Shown: positions 23,537-35,961, counted from the stretch's first letter. The stretch is 64,000 bases of DNA from Hyperoplus lanceolatus (GCA_026929865.2 CM049404.1:6273501-6337500), one strand, 5' to 3'. Program-made: numbers and translations. Notes: generated from the sequence alone by a model not told the origin.

Positions 23537-24019
23537 ATTCCAAGGCTCTGGTCTACTGACAGTAGAATGTACTTTTCGCGGCACACATACACGTTCAAGC
23601 CGGTCCACACACAAGCGTACAGACTCCTTATCCTCCTTGGGCACGACCACCATGCCGGCACACCACTCAGTCGGCTCCTCGACGGAGCTGATGACGCCCA
23701 GGCTTTCCATGCGCTGGAGCTCTTCCTTGACTTTGCCAACCAACCGTATAGGAATTCTCCTGGGGGTTTTCACAGAAAATGGCACAGCATCGGGTTTAAG
23801 CTTGATGGCGTATAGTTGTTGTATCTCACCTAAGCCACTGCAGAGTTTGGGATAGCATGTGATGTTCTCCATCTCTATGCTGTCCACACGGATGAGCAAA
23901 CCAAGGGCCACAATGGCTGGCCTCCCGAGCAAGGGCGTTCTCAGGTTTTTGACCACATACACCTTCTCTGCTGTTTGTTTAGTTCCTCTCCTCAGCTGCA
24001 GTCTGACGAATCCCGACAC
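23537..24019 (-). pseudogene. Gypsy pol remnant: protease C-terminal part and RT N-terminal part
   Basis: The minus-strand frame shows LGRPAIVALGL (retropepsin C-terminal region), then the linker into reverse transcriptase with RRIPIRLVGKVKEELQRMESLGVI and EWCAGMVVVPK. It is cut at 23544 by the hAT element, and the last residues of the open frame are transposon-derived. A frame change near 23980-24020 separates it from the upstream gag-protease frame. Confidence 0.85.
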
Positions 24020-25135
24020 ATCTAGAGGGTTTTGTCCCGGGCCATACAGGAGTTTCTCTGCTTTCTGGAGAACAGGCTGCTGTGTCAGAAAAAATGTTCT
24101 TTAAAACAGTCTGTGAAATGACGGTGACATCTTCTCCGGAGTCAAGTTTGAAAGTGACATTTTTGTCCATAATGCCAATATCAACAGTCCATGGATCAGC
24201 ATCAGATGAAACAGAACCGAGAAAGAAGCTCTCGCTCTGCTCTTCCTCAATACCATGCACAGCTTTACCTGCAAGGCACACACACTGGTAGTGACCCATT
24301 TTTCCACAGGAATGGCACTTGGCACTATTGGCAGGACACTCATGCTTGGGGTGTGAAGTGCCTCCACATTTATAGCACTGAAAGCATTTTGTGGTCTTGC
24401 CCTGGCTATTGAATGGCATTGCACTGTTGTTGTTGGTTTTGTGGAATGTAGGATTTTCTTTTTCTTCTTGCCGCCTGTTTTGAAAAACTCTGTCCACAGA
24501 GAAGGCATCCATCTGCTTTACACCACTGGTATCACTCCTCAATGTGTTTTGCTGCTTTTTGACCGCCTCTGATTGCCTCGCCATATCAATGGCTTTTTCC
24601 AGGTCTAGATTTGTTTCCATCTGCATACGTTCTGAGAGCCGTTTATCCGCCAGCCCTACCACAATCCTATCCCTGAGTAGCTCGTCGTGCAACGTTCCAT
24701 AATTGCAGTGCTCGGCTAGGGCATATAGGGCAGTGACGAATGCATCTACAGTCTCATTCTCTTCTTGCTTGCGCATGTTGAATCGTGCACGCTCATATAC
24801 AATGTTCTTTTTCACCACAAAGAACGACTGAAAGCCTTCCTGTACTTTAGTGTAGTTGTGAAGTCTTCGTCACTTAGCTTCAAGCCTCTTAACACGTCGT
24901 CGGCTTCATCTCCCATACAATAGATCAAAGTATTCACCTGATTGTCATCGGAGCTTGCTGTTAAGTTGCTTGCTTGGCGGAACCTCTCAAATCTCCGTAT
25001 CCACTTTGGCCACTCGTGTGGTTTGGAAAAATCAAAGGGCTCCGGTGGCTGGATGTTAAACGTAGCGCCGTGTGTGTTAGCCATTGTGCTAGCTCCTTCC
25101 CAACTACGCTCGTCTCCACTTTCACTCATCTGCAA
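23979..25135 (-). pseudogene. Gypsy gag and start of protease (frameshifted)
   Basis: Two overlapping minus-strand frames (24812-25135 and 23979-24818) encode a Gag-like protein. The N-terminal part has FDFSKPHEWPKW, followed by the capsid-like FNMRKQEENETVDAFVTAL segment. Then come two CCHC zinc knuckles (CYKCGGTSHPKHEC and CHSCGKMGHYQCVC, about 24290-24375). The protease active-site motif FKLDSGEDVTVIS follows near 24140. The frame change near 24815 breaks the ORF. Zinc knuckles bind element RNA and the aspartic protease processes the polyprotein, as known for Ty3/Gypsy elements. Confidence 0.88.
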
Positions 25136-25205
25136 CGCTCACCGGTCTCCTATTTGTATTTCCTTCCAGTTGGATCGTCTTTTACTTTAACTTGGTACAG
25201 TGTAA

Positions 25206-25222
25206 CAGCACTTCTGACACCA
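25206..25222 (-). promoter_or_regulatory. primer-binding-like site of the Gypsy element
   Basis: Immediately downstream (minus strand) of the 5' LTR lies TGGTGTCAGAAGTGCTG. The TGG start and position fit a tRNA primer-binding site. I do not name the tRNA. Confidence 0.6.
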
Positions 25223-25408
25223 TGTCGTGTTTGCTGAATAATAACACACACGAGTTCACTGTTAACTGACTACCACTTTTATTGGAATGAATGGCAGCAT
25301 CCAGGTATAACGTGATCAACCTTCCCGTGAATCCGGCTAAACCTTCCCCCAACACATAGGTTCCTATCACGTTATTATTATTATTAACTAAAGTGCAATA
25401 ATACCACA
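25223..25408 (-). repeat. 5' LTR of the Gypsy element, 186 bp
   Basis: Starts TGTGGTATTA and ends CACGACA on the minus strand. It is followed on the outer side by the GTCCC target duplication. Uninterrupted, it serves as the empty-site reference for the MITE insertion in the other LTR. The ATT trinucleotide repeat in it is one unit shorter than in the other LTR. Confidence 0.85.
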
Positions 25409-25413
25409 GTCCC

Positions 25414-25738
25414 CATACATCTGGTTTTGGTTCCTTACCCTGCTGTCACTTTTACAGTGGCGGTTTTATTTGCCATTCTATTTGATTTGTGATGACACAT
25501 ACGGCTTGTTATGTCCAGAGAGCTTTTTTTTATCACTTCTTTATGTAGTGACTCAGTGGTCTGTCTTTGAGTGCTGATGTTTTTTAAAGCATATGGTGCT
25601 AGCCACAATTATAGTCAGTGGGTTACACTGGTTGCCATGGAGTCTCCAGGGGTGACAGGCGAGACAATAGAGCCCAGTTTCTTTAATTAGAGGAGATTGC
25701 GCATGATTGGACTGAGACTGTGGCCAAAGGACATGCGT

Positions 25739-25785
<47 letters not shown>

Positions 25786-27098
25786 CTCTTTCCTTCGTCA
25801 CAGGTAACAATCCATTTAGCAATCCTGACAGTATTCCAAAGAAGTTGTATACCTATTAACCTTTACCAGGGGATATGATAGGTTTCATAAGTATAGTGGC
25901 AATCAAGTGAATGATAGATGAAGAATGTGCATCAGCCAATGAGTAAAAAACCTCTGTACAAGCCTTTTGTGTAGTAACGAAAGGCCATGATTATTTTAGG
26001 TTGACAACAACAGACAATGGTGTAGTATCACCTACTCACCTGCTGTGCTGAGATCCAGCCAAAACACGAGGGAAGAAATGGTGAGAAGAGGCAGTAGGGA
26101 GGGAGAGTGTTGAAGGTGGGGGGTAAGATGTGTTGGCAGTCATCAGAGCCAATGTGCAGTGAGGCGGGCTCGTGCTAAGCGAGGAGAGAGAAAAAAAGAT
26201 AAAACCAAAGAGAAGAAAAGCAGAGAGTCTGCAACAGGTTTACAGTGATCTCAGGATTGATATTTTGGTTGTGCCTTTAGAAGCCTCATGGTGATATCTA
26301 TGGTATTGTCAACGTGCAGTTTAGTCTACTTGTCCTTCAAGACAGGCTACAGCACTTTGCAGCGTACTTTGCATACACCCATGGCAACAGATACTGTATT
26401 GAACGTTCAGACAGAGAACTGCAGTGATTGGTTCAAAATACTTATTGCATAATAAGAACCAGATCATAGCCCACATCATCTAAACCCAATATGTGTCAAG
26501 TTTATCAAACATGAAGGAAAATATCTTTAATTTGGACTGCACAATATGCCTAACTCTTTTCAGATGTTAACTATCATGCTACTACTAACTCTAGATTCCC
26601 CACATTATTGGAGGGATTTTGTGGATTTGGGTTTACAGGGACTTTAACTGCATTTTACGTTCCTATTAGTTCTTTGAAATTGAAGTTCTGACACCTGAAA
26701 ATGTTGAAACCGTGCGATGATTGATGCAAAGATACAGTATTTCGTTTACAGTGTCAGCTTAGAGTCTATGGTGTCATCAAGTCTTTCATCTGTCTGTCTT
26801 GAGCTGATCTCACATGCTTCAAAAGTTTGTCTCAAGATTGACTTTTTCCCTAGTGATGGTTTCAATATATTTAGTCAGAGCTTTAATGGATGACTGTTTT
26901 TTGAGATGACATTTTTATTTTATTTTAAAGGAATTACTTTGGTCTGAATTTGCTGTGCTTCGTTGTATTTCCACAGCTGCTAAGGTGGTTATAGGCCAGA
27001 CTTTAGATTGATTTTTCAATCAATATTTCTTTACAAGAGCGTGTGGGCTTTTTCATGCTGGACACTGGCTGTGGACACTAGGTCTAGGGAAGTATATT
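25414..27098. other. no gene seen; short (CA)n at 25740-25782
   Basis: Ordinary intron-like DNA. The only clear feature is a 43-bp CA run followed by CTCTCT. No supported coding region. Confidence 0.5.
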
Positions 27099-27102
27099 TT
27101 AA

Positions 27103-27383
27103 AGGAATAGTTCAACATGTTACAGTTTTAGCAAGAAAAAGGCGACAGAAAAACATCCCTGTAACTGTGCCTGCATTTTTTTTTTCTAAACGCGCAAAGG
27201 TTGCTCATCTAGGTTAGCTTGGTCCAAACACTGGTAGTCAAGGGGAGCAGGTCAACAGATTAACCTTACAACATCACTTAAATGCTCAAGTGTGCTTGTT
27301 AGGACTTGTTTGTTTACCACCTTAGTGTACGTTCCGCTCTATATTTTTTTTCACTTGAAAATTAAAAATGTTGAACTATTCCT
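27103..27383. mobile_element. TTAA-flanked MITE, 281 bp
   Basis: Ends AGGAATAGTTCAACAT and (inverted) AGGAATAGTTCAACAT, flanked by TTAA at 27099-27102 and 27384-27387. TTAA targets are used by Kolobok and piggyBac elements, but the superfamily cannot be decided. It has no coding capacity. Confidence 0.8.
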
Positions 27384-27814
27384 TTAAACTATCCAGCAGG
27401 GACGAATACGTATTGCAGGATGTGAAGTGCTATTGTCCTTTGAAGGTCTTATGGTTGACATGTGGATTAGTGTGGCGTCAGCTATAATGTCAACGTGGTT
27501 CAGCTCTCTGTTTACCAGTCCATGTGTATTTAACCAAGTTGTGGGTAATGAAAAAAAGATCAGGCTTTTAAATGCGAGTGAAATGTCACTCTCAGGATGA
27601 CCTGAAACTACAATTCAATAACTAGTGTTTCTATATTTTCCACACTGTACTGTTTCTTGAGCAAGTTTTTATTTTTTTTACAGTTTCATGTCATTCCAAT
27701 GTCACTCTCTAGTGCTTTCTTTCAACTATGGTGTATTGAACTGATCATTGTGAAATCAGGTGTCCCCCAATTCACAATGGCCTTTATAAGTAGGTTATAT
27801 AGGCCTACATACCT

Positions 27815-27912
27815 TTTTGGCATTTTTCTTGCTTTATTAGACAGTTTGTAGAGACAGATGTGAAATGGGGCAGAGAGGAGAAGACATGCAGAGAACGAAC
27901 CCGGGCGGGTTT
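27815..27912 (-). mobile_element. tRNA-SINE fragment
   Basis: The reverse complement reads 'ctgcatgtc...cctctctgccccatttc...ctgtctaataaagc', the 3' half of the same SINE family as 34888-35082. The 5' boundary is a poly-T next to 'cccgggcggg'. The tRNA head is not visible. Confidence 0.6.
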
Positions 27913-28463
27913 TTTTTTTTTGTTTTTAATAACATGTGGGTTGAGAAAATTGGTCTTGGTGGTTCAAATATATTACTTTTTGTACCATGATAATGAAAAC
28001 TACTAAGCTCAAAGTATATCAAGAGAATAAAGATTCCACCGGCAGTTTTATTACAGAATATTTGGACCACTGTCACCTTTCAGGAGGTGTTGGACCATTT
28101 TAAATTTTTTTCGCTTATTGCCTGATACAAGTTGAAAGTCTTCTGTACAAAAGAGAACTTAAGATACTCAAACCCTCCTCTAGTCATGTAGTAAATGCCC
28201 TTTTACTTCTACATTTAATCTCAAGGAAACAGGTTCTCATTTGAGTTCACTGTGGTTACAAAGGAGCTTTTGGAAGAATAAAAGCAAAAGTCAAAGGCAT
28301 TCAGTCAGACAGACGTTTTACGGTTATTTTCTGTGTTCCTAAACCATTTCAGATCTAGCACAGACACAAATCTAGCATGAGATATAAAGTAATTTGCCTC
28401 CAGTGTAGACACAGATACGCACGTACACTATGGGTAGCTTGAAAGGTTTTTTAATGAGCTTTT

Positions 28464-28478
28464 ACACACACACACACA

Positions 28479-28573
<95 letters not shown>

Positions 28574-28588
28574 ACACATGCACGGACG

Positions 28589-28627
<39 letters not shown>
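28464..28627. repeat. compound (CA)n microsatellite
   Basis: Two CA runs separated by a short imperfect segment 'tgcacggacgaa'. Confidence 0.97.
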
Positions 28628-28629
<2 letters not shown>

Positions 28630-28720
28630 TCCCTTGTATGTGATAAAGCAGAGGTTTAGAATATCATCCCTAAAAATTTAATAATTTGTCATTGTTCAGT
28701 TTTAAATGCACCTCATTTAA

Positions 28721-28889
28721 AGCTGGGGTGGAGGATTTGGTCCCTCCCTGACACGCTCTACACCAACAAAGTTGTGCCAAAGTGAATGGACAGTCCCAAC
28801 AGCCAATACGAACAGAGAATCGGAGCCTCGCTCTGATTGGTCAAAGTGTACAGCTCATTTTGACCAATCAGAAATCACATACCCCAGCT
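28721..28889. mobile_element. TTAA-flanked MITE, 169 bp
   Basis: Starts AGCTGGGGTGG and ends ACCCCAGCT with TTAA on both sides (28717-28720, 28890-28893). The body contains the inverted pair CTGATTGGTCAAA / TTTGACCAATCAG near 28830-28872, so a tight secondary hairpin is possible. Confidence 0.75.
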
Positions 28890-28928
28890 TTAAGGCAAGT
28901 GATGAAAACAGTTTGAAACATTGTTGAA

Positions 28929-28930
<2 letters not shown>

Positions 28931-29014
<84 letters not shown>

Positions 29015-29026
29015 AACACACACACC
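28931..29026. repeat. (CA)n microsatellite
   Basis: About 96 bp, with two CAAACA interruptions near the right end. Confidence 0.97.
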
Positions 29027-29579
29027 TTGTCCTTGTAAGCCCTAATTTATTCAAATTTAATGTTTTTCTTTAGGGCAATTTAGCAAATTCATTTTATACA
29101 GGAACTCATTGACCTCGAGAATAAAATGATCCCTATTTCTCTCTAAGGGGATCAATAAAAGCCATTGCTGTTGCTTGCAGTGATAACACAGTATGATGCA
29201 CATTCATGGTCCCCAGAAGATGGAACATACTCTAGTGATCACCAGACCTTTCATTTATCACCAACATAAGGTCAATATTTCATTTTCAATTCATTTTCTT
29301 TTTTCCAATACTATGTCTCTAAAAGCCTTACAGTGTGTATATTCTAATGATGAAGTGACTTCTTTACATCATAGGGTCTCCCTCAAGCCCCTCAAGGATA
29401 TACTGTATACAGCCACTGCTTTTATAGGTAGTTGAATAGACTAACAACGTGGAAAGTGTGGTGCTTTGCAAAGTTAGTGCTCTGCTCAACCTCACTGGAT
29501 TGATTGATTTGAAATGTGTTTTTTTTACTAGCTGAGGATGTGTGAACTCTTGCCTGGCCCCGCCTCCCTCTCTCTCTCC

Positions 29580-29696
<117 letters not shown>

Positions 29697-30685
29697 TCTA
29701 TGAGGGATGCATTGCGACAGATGGTGTGCAGTGAAAGTGTTCCTCCCTGCTGTGGACACTTATTGTATATGTACAAGAGTCAGATTGGATTTGCTCAGTC
29801 ATAACTGCTGAACTTGTGTGTGCCGATCGCAAATCGCGTTTGAGCTGCATTCATGGTGACAGATTTGTTATTGCATTATTCTTTACCCAGTTCAGGCCCC
29901 TGTGGATGTGTCATGTGTCTGGGTGAGTGAGTTGGGGCCCTCTCTATATATTCTCTCTATCTCTCCTAAGGTCCTAGCAGCGTGTTTGCTTACTAAGCAC
30001 CCTCCCCCCCCCCCCCCATACACACACACCCCTCTCCCTTGCTTCTCTGTATATTCTAATGCCACTGCAGTAGTTTGGAATGTTTGCATGTGACCTTGAG
30101 GAAAAGATGGTTCCGAGGGCCCATACACAATTTACTCATAAATATTTGAGATTGTTTGGATGTGTGTACAGTAAAAGGGTGAGACGGAAAGCGCACAGGG
30201 GAAAGCTCAACCAGAAATGGCAGGACAAATAGTCCCTGTTTGTCGGGTCATGGCAACATTTTGTTTTCTACATCCATACCATATTAACATGAAAATAAGC
30301 TACTGTACAACTTGACTACAACATTGCACCAACGCTTTTTTTTTCTTTTCATTTCAATAAAACAATGACACGTACACACACACACAATACACTTATAACA
30401 ACAAAAACAGTAGACAATAAGAAAACATAGCTTAAAGGTGGATTGCCTAAACATCAATCAATATTAATGTTAATATATTCTATACAGTTATCCCAGAGCA
30501 CACGTATCAAGCAGTTAAGTATCTTCCAACAATGGTCAGTAATGGTTACTGTGGTGTTGTTAAAGCAAATCTGTTCCACCCTAGCAAAGGAAATAATTTT
30601 GTTCTGCCACATTATAATATCTCTTTAAAAGCTGTTAACATATAGTGTGTGACATTCTTGTATTTATGTGTGTGTTTTTGCACAG

Positions 30686-30850
30686 ATGGAAAGGTATATG
30701 CGTTGGGCGGTATGGGAGCTGACACCACCCCCCAGGTCCAGGTGAGGGTGTATGATGCGGAGAAGGACCAGTGGCAGGTGATCACCTCTATGCCCACGCC
30801 ACGCTACGGAGCCACGCCCTTCTTCAGGGAAAACAAACTCTACTTGATGG
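30686..30850 (+). CDS. klhdc8b: kelch domain-containing protein 8B, internal exon (kelch repeat)
   Basis: 55 codons bounded by acceptor 'tttttgcacag' and donor 'gtaag', phase 1 at both ends. The translation carries kelch hallmarks: VYALGGMG (the double glycine), a spaced tyrosine and tryptophan (VRVYDAEKDQW), MPTPRYGA, then KLYLMG continuing into the next exon's GG. The segment ALGGMG-DT-PQ-QVRVY matches what I recall of vertebrate KLHDC8B (about residues 115-170) better than KLHDC8A. The protein is a beta-propeller with a reported role in cytokinesis at the midbody in mammals; this is family knowledge. Codon use is GC-rich at third positions, unlike the surrounding intron. The exon just upstream must end with the G of the split GAT codon, and I cannot find it in the window. 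Confidence 0.88.
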
Positions 30851-30869
30851 GTAAGAAACCAGCGCTGCA

Positions 30870-31240
30870 TTCCAAATCACATACACTTACTTTTTTAAAT
30901 TTTACATACTACAGCTGATCATGAAAATACTCTAGTTTGCTTGCAGTATATAGGCATACCATGGGGACATGCTATTACTTATTTATTTTATCATAATATT
31001 GCGCCTTGATCTTGCCTCTGCAATTGCATATATACTGTATATCCGGCACATCCCTGGTTGTTTTCGTATGGAGGCTCTGTCGATGTGACGTCCCTTCCGG
31101 TGCATACTGGATTGTTGGTTAAAATCGCCCAAATAGCATGCTGATTTCAACACTAAAAATCTCGACTGGATGTGGTAGGGACATCCTAAATCTTTTTTCT
31201 ACCATACTAAATAGCAGAAAGTTTGGGTATTGGAAAGCAG
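30870..31240 (+). mobile_element. MITE of a TGCRTTCC-ended family, copy a
   Basis: Starts 'tgcattccaaatcacatac' and ends 'tttgggtattggaaagca'. Internal blocks ('ctacatactaca', 'gccttgatcttgcctct', 'atagcagaaagt') recur in copies at 32303 and 55790 (inverted) and 35962 (same orientation). No convincing target duplication is visible. It begins only 20 bp after the kelch exon donor site. Confidence 0.7.
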
Positions 31241-32021
31241 TGTATATCTCATCAATGCCTCTCCTTTCATCTTCTAAATGTCTCAATGTTTAATTCATTA
31301 ACACTGTCTGTTTCTGTCGCACTGCTTCCCAGATATTTTTAAACCGTGCCCCACTTCAAAGTCAAAGTGTCTCCCCAATGAACAACCATGCAAGCGTTCA
31401 GCTAAAATGGCCCCATGTTGGGGAATTAATTTTTGACAATTGAACAAAACTCTATGTGACATATATGAACTAACATCAATATTTTGTTAAATAATATGGG
31501 CACCAATTAGAAAAATAAAAGTATGTTTTATGCACGGTTTTTCCAGGCATGTTTCCAGACTTGAGAACTATTGGAGACATTCATATATCCCCCATAATCA
31601 CTTACTCCCCTTGAGCCATCATCAAGTCACATTTTTTATTGCCTCCCAATATTTTCATTTATGACCGACTTCACTAAAAAATTAATTGATTCCAATCAGT
31701 CTCACATATACTTTGATGCATGCACTCAACTCAACTGAGTAAAATTAATCTAAAAGGAAGTTCTTGGGAACTACTTTCTGTCCCACTAATGTATATCTGA
31801 CATAATCCAAGAGTTATGCTTAAGGATTTTGTAGAGTAAGCAGGGACATGTTTACTAGGTCTTTTATAATGCATCAATAGCTGGCGATGGATGACATGTT
31901 GGAAGTGCCTCAGTCCTTTGGTCTTATGGGACCATTTACGAACACTAGGCTCCTCTGTTTTACACTCGGTTGTAAGGTAGTGTAGATGAAGCAATAGTAA
32001 TTGTATGTTTGTGCGCACGCA

Positions 32022-32024
<3 letters not shown>

Positions 32025-32080
<56 letters not shown>
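32025..32080. repeat. (CA)n microsatellite
   Basis: CA run preceded by a short GC-containing CACGCACGCG start. Confidence 0.95.
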
Positions 32081-32082
<2 letters not shown>

Positions 32083-32302
32083 CTGTCCGAGTGTTTTTTT
32101 TTACCGTAAGCCTTTCAGCCATGAGACTTTATCTTCCTGTTGGTTTTAGAGCAGTGAAAGGAACTGATGGAAAGACAAGCATGTGTCTCTCAGGTCTGAT
32201 GAGTCTCACCTTCATGGTATTACTATTGATTAGAGGGACAGAGTTGCAGTTGAAAACTGCTTTGTGGGTAAGAAAAAGGAAAGTGTCAGATACTCCTTGT
32301 GT

Positions 32303-32605
32303 TTCCAAACCCCATACTTTCTGCTATTTAGTATGGTCGAAAAAAAGATTTAGGATGTCCCAATTCTCGTGGTCAGATTTAGTATGCTTAAAAATACAAA
32401 GAATCCTACATCCGCCAGAGATACGGCGGATATATGCGGATATAAAAGCAAGAGGCAAGATCAAGGCGCAATGTTATGATAAAATAAAAAAGTAAAAGTA
32501 TGTCCCAATTGTATGCCTACTGCATGCTAACTAGATTATATTCAGGACCAGCTGTAGTATGTAGAATAGAAGAAATAAAGAGTATGAGATTCATGTCACT
32601 CCACC
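32303..32605 (-). mobile_element. MITE of the TGCRTTCC-ended family, copy b (inverted)
   Basis: Reads 'ccccatactttctgctattt' at the left and 'gtagaatagaagaaataaag' at the right, the reverse complement of copies a and c. Contains 'gcaagatcaaggcgcaatgt'. Its outer right end is diverged. Confidence 0.65.
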
Positions 32606-34419
32606 ACAAGCATAAACACAATTCACATTCAGCACAAAGTAGCTGTAACCTCCTGAGAGCAGGAGGAGCCTTGGTCATTTCCATATAATTTTCCTCACAC
32701 ACTCCAACAGAGAGATACCATTTGTGCTATGTGCAGTGGCCAAGAGAGCTACACATTTAATGTGTTATCATTTCATGCTACTTTGTGCTTGTTTTCCACT
32801 ACATTTCAGAAGCCTTTTCAGGCATTCTTGTGAAAGGTAGAATAACTGACAAGTGTCTGTCTCTATAGTCTCCTGTATCCTGCAGGTTTATTTAAAACCC
32901 AAAGACATCTAAAATAGTTGGATTAAACGTATTTACTTACTATAATACAATAAAATTAACACTACACTACACTATTACGTCCCAGGCTCTATAAGGCTAT
33001 ATATTACCTGTGGACATATATTTATATTCATATAAAAAGAAAACAAACACACTTTTTGCTGTATGACAAATGTACAAAGATATATAAGCAGTTAATGGCA
33101 CCAATGTTGTATGCAACAAAACAAAACAAAAACAACAAAAAAAAACACTGGGGTTAAGGCAAATGCTTAGAGACATATGGTAATGACATATGGTCTAGTA
33201 TATTAGTGCACAGTATTGCAGTTCAGATTGCTTTGAATTCCTGCACTCTCCAAGTAATAAACCTTGGACAGTTTGTTTTCTCTGTGATGTTGAACTTCTC
33301 ATAGTGGGGGGATGAGCAGCTCCTTCTCTTCATCTCCAAGGTGTGGATATTGTTTTCAGGGAAGCGCCAGAACAAGTGGTCATTTTAAAGCAGGTCTTGC
33401 TACCAAACTGGGTCAGGCTTTTGTCGTAGGAGCTGGAGGCAAAGAAACCAAACCGAATGATTTGGTTGACATTGGCAGAAAGCGCATGCATGGCTTCTGT
33501 GGGAAGTGGTTGTTACACGCTTGGTCATTTTGGAGGATCTGTACAGCCGATGTCAGCCAGAAGGCATATATATGGCCATGCCTTCCTCAACTGCTTTATT
33601 GAACTGCCCATAACAAGCGCTATAACCAGATGTATAAACACAGAATGCTTACATGTGATCCTTGGTTAGAACCTCGTCCTCGCTATCTTTTTGCTTAGGG
33701 TTCCTGTTTGCTCAACGTTGCGTTTTTTTCTCTCTCGAAACATCCTGAAATGTTCCAGTGTTCTCTTCCTTGAAGTATTTGTCTTTGATCATTCCTGTCA
33801 TGGGTCTGCTGCAGCCAAAGTACATGACAGCGTCTTCTACAGTGCTGATCTGGTTGTCCCGCTTTGCTTTTGTTAAGCTGATCTAGAGAGAAGGGAAGAA
33901 AATCTTTAAAGGAATAGTTTAACATTTTTAATTTTAAGCATTTTGCCTTACTCTCCGGCTCAAGAAAAGGTGACAGAAACCGCTCTTGTAACTGTGTGTA
34001 TTTTTGATGTATAAATTAGCTCAAAGGTTTTGAACCAGTAAACAAGAAAAGGAGAATTCGGCTCGTATTTTCGTTTCTGCATTCCAGCAAGAAAACTTTA
34101 AAGCGAAAATGCGAGTGCTTTTCTCATTTCTCCCACTTTGGATTCAATCCAAAAAGCAAACTATCAAAACGTACACGGACCCAGGAGAATTATTTTTTGA
34201 ACAAAGTGTTTTATGTTAGAAACAGTGTGTAGTGTTTTGCAAGAAGTGTGTTGGAGAATTTCAAACAAAGCGGAACGCATATATTGTGGAGCCTCTGTTT
34301 CGAGCATGGTTACAAAAGTTAGAGGTTGTGATGCCTTGGTCATAGCATTCACATTGAGTGTTTCAGCATTCGGCAGAAACTATATATTCAAGACATCGGA
34401 CACTTTCTGTGTGTGAGCT
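32606..34419. other. no gene seen; partial TTAA-type MITE at 33910-34020
   Basis: Intron-like sequence. At 33906 a TTAA followed by AGGAATAGTTTAACAT starts a diverged relative of the 27103-27383 MITE, including 'gtgacagaaac' and 'cttgtaactgtg', but no matching right end is found. Open frames of 60-96 codons here show no motif. Confidence 0.5.
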
Positions 34420-34515
34420 ATCTGTGTGTGTGTGTTGTAGTTATAGTTAGGTGTGTTTGTGTGTGTGTGTGTGTGTGTTCGTGCGTGCGTGTGTACGTCT
34501 GTGTGTGTGTTTGAT
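34420..34515. repeat. imperfect (GT)n tract
   Basis: GT-rich microsatellite with GTGC and TACG interruptions. Confidence 0.8.
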
Positions 34516-34887
34516 GTGTGTAATGTGTTGGTGTGTTCATAAAGCTCTCACTGGCTTGGCTTTCAAATCATCATGCCAGGAATGTCTCTCGGTCATCTGC
34601 CACTGACCTTCTACAGATTTTCTAGTTGAATAGAAAGTTGATACTAAAGCTTGCAAAGCAGCCTTCTGTTTTTTTTGGCTCTCTTATGCTGGAACAGTTT
34701 CCCAGTCCAAAACTACATATCTAGCTTGATTCTAAATTCTCTCTGGGATTATCTAGGAATAGAAAAATAAGAAGTTCTGAGATGAATGTTAAATTAGTTT
34801 GGCAAATCCCATCAGAATCACTGCTTCACATTTATAATTATTACAGTATTTATTTTAACACTGCTGAGATCAAGTTAATTCCAGCAG

Positions 34888-35082
34888 AAGCTCCAGTGGT
34901 GTAGTGGGTACAGTGCGTACCATGTGGACTCAGTCCTTGTCCCAGTGGTTGTGGGTTCAAAACCGGCCTATGGACCTTTACTGCATGTCATCCCCCTTTC
35001 TCTGTCTCCCCATTTCAACTCTGTTATGCTCCATACTATCAAATAAAGCTTGAAAATGCAAAAAAAAATAAAAAAAATAAGT
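34888..35082 (+). mobile_element. tRNA-derived SINE with A-rich tail
   Basis: A box TGGTGTAGTGG (34897-34907) and B box GGTTCAAAACC (34954-34964). Then a body with 'catgtcatccccctttctct' and 'caaataaagc', and a tail of A runs broken by T. Complete length for this kind of short fish SINE. Confidence 0.8.
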
Positions 35083-35960
35083 CCACCATTGTTATTGCAT
35101 CCTGGTCCCTCTTGGGCCACAATCCAGGCTTTGTTTGTGGCTTCCTCTTTGTGGTTCAGAGTTTGGATTAGCAGAATACATTTTCTTATAAATATATAAG
35201 AATATATATAAAATATAAAATTCCCATTTAGTCTAGTGGATAACCATAACAATTGTGCACTTCATGAGAAAAAGCATGAACATAGTTTGTCCATAAGGTT
35301 TATTTTCAGATGTGGAGAGAAGTCAGATTTGAGTTTAATTAGTATTCTGTTTATATATTTCTCTCCAGTATATTGCATGGTTCCAAAATGACGAGCGTCT
35401 GAACATTATACACAGGCGAGTGGTGGACATCTTGGATTTTTATCTGTTCACAAAAGTAATGCCTGACAACTGAAAATAAAGCCTATGACATGTACCATAC
35501 CTTTGTCAGAAATGTCATGTTTTTCTCATCAAATGCACTGAAAACAAGCAATACAGCAAAGTTCAGGAAGTCACCAAAATCCTTAATAACTATCTACTCT
35601 CATGAAAAATTGTACAACCTGTATTCTACATAATGCATATATGAATTCTGTTTCAATGTGTATTGTTTAATTCCTCTATATAGTGAACTGATATTTGAGC
35701 TGATATAAGTGCCCTTCTTTCTGTCAATCCTCTCTGACTCTGCTTCCCACTCATTTGGACTCTTTGTCTCGGTATTGCTATTGCCACCCAACCTACTGCA
35801 GTTGACCCTCTTCCACTTTCTTCTCTCCCTCCTACACACTCTCCCTCTCTTCGCTCCATAGATTTGCACAATTTCTCGCTAATTTTCTCATCTTCCGCCT
35901 CATTCTGACCCTTTCTTCTTTTTTTGTTGGTTTTTCACCTTTTTCTTTATTACTCTTTCC
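35083..35960. other. no gene seen
   Basis: AT-rich intron sequence, with a CT-rich segment at 35690-35960 on the + strand that yields a spurious antisense frame. Confidence 0.5.
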
Positions 35961-35961
35961 C

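Larger units (their letters stand above)
19722..25408 (-). mobile_element. decayed Ty3/Gypsy LTR retrotransposon
   Basis: Minus-strand element bounded by LTR sequence starting TGT and ending ACA. It is flanked by an exact 5-bp target duplication GTCCC (19717-19721 and 25409-25413). Order from its 5' end (right): LTR, primer-binding-like site, gag with two zinc knuckles, protease, reverse transcriptase, RNase H, the integrase zinc region, then a jump to a pol-terminal sequence. The catalytic core of integrase is absent. Frameshifts, an in-frame stop and later insertions (hAT 22522-23536; two Harbinger-like MITEs in the 3' LTR) make it inactive. Confidence 0.9.

Noticed and set aside
30664..30870. 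68-codon minus-strand ORF over the kelch exon
   Set aside because: Antisense of a well-supported spliced exon. The same holds for 37175-37432 opposite the second exon.
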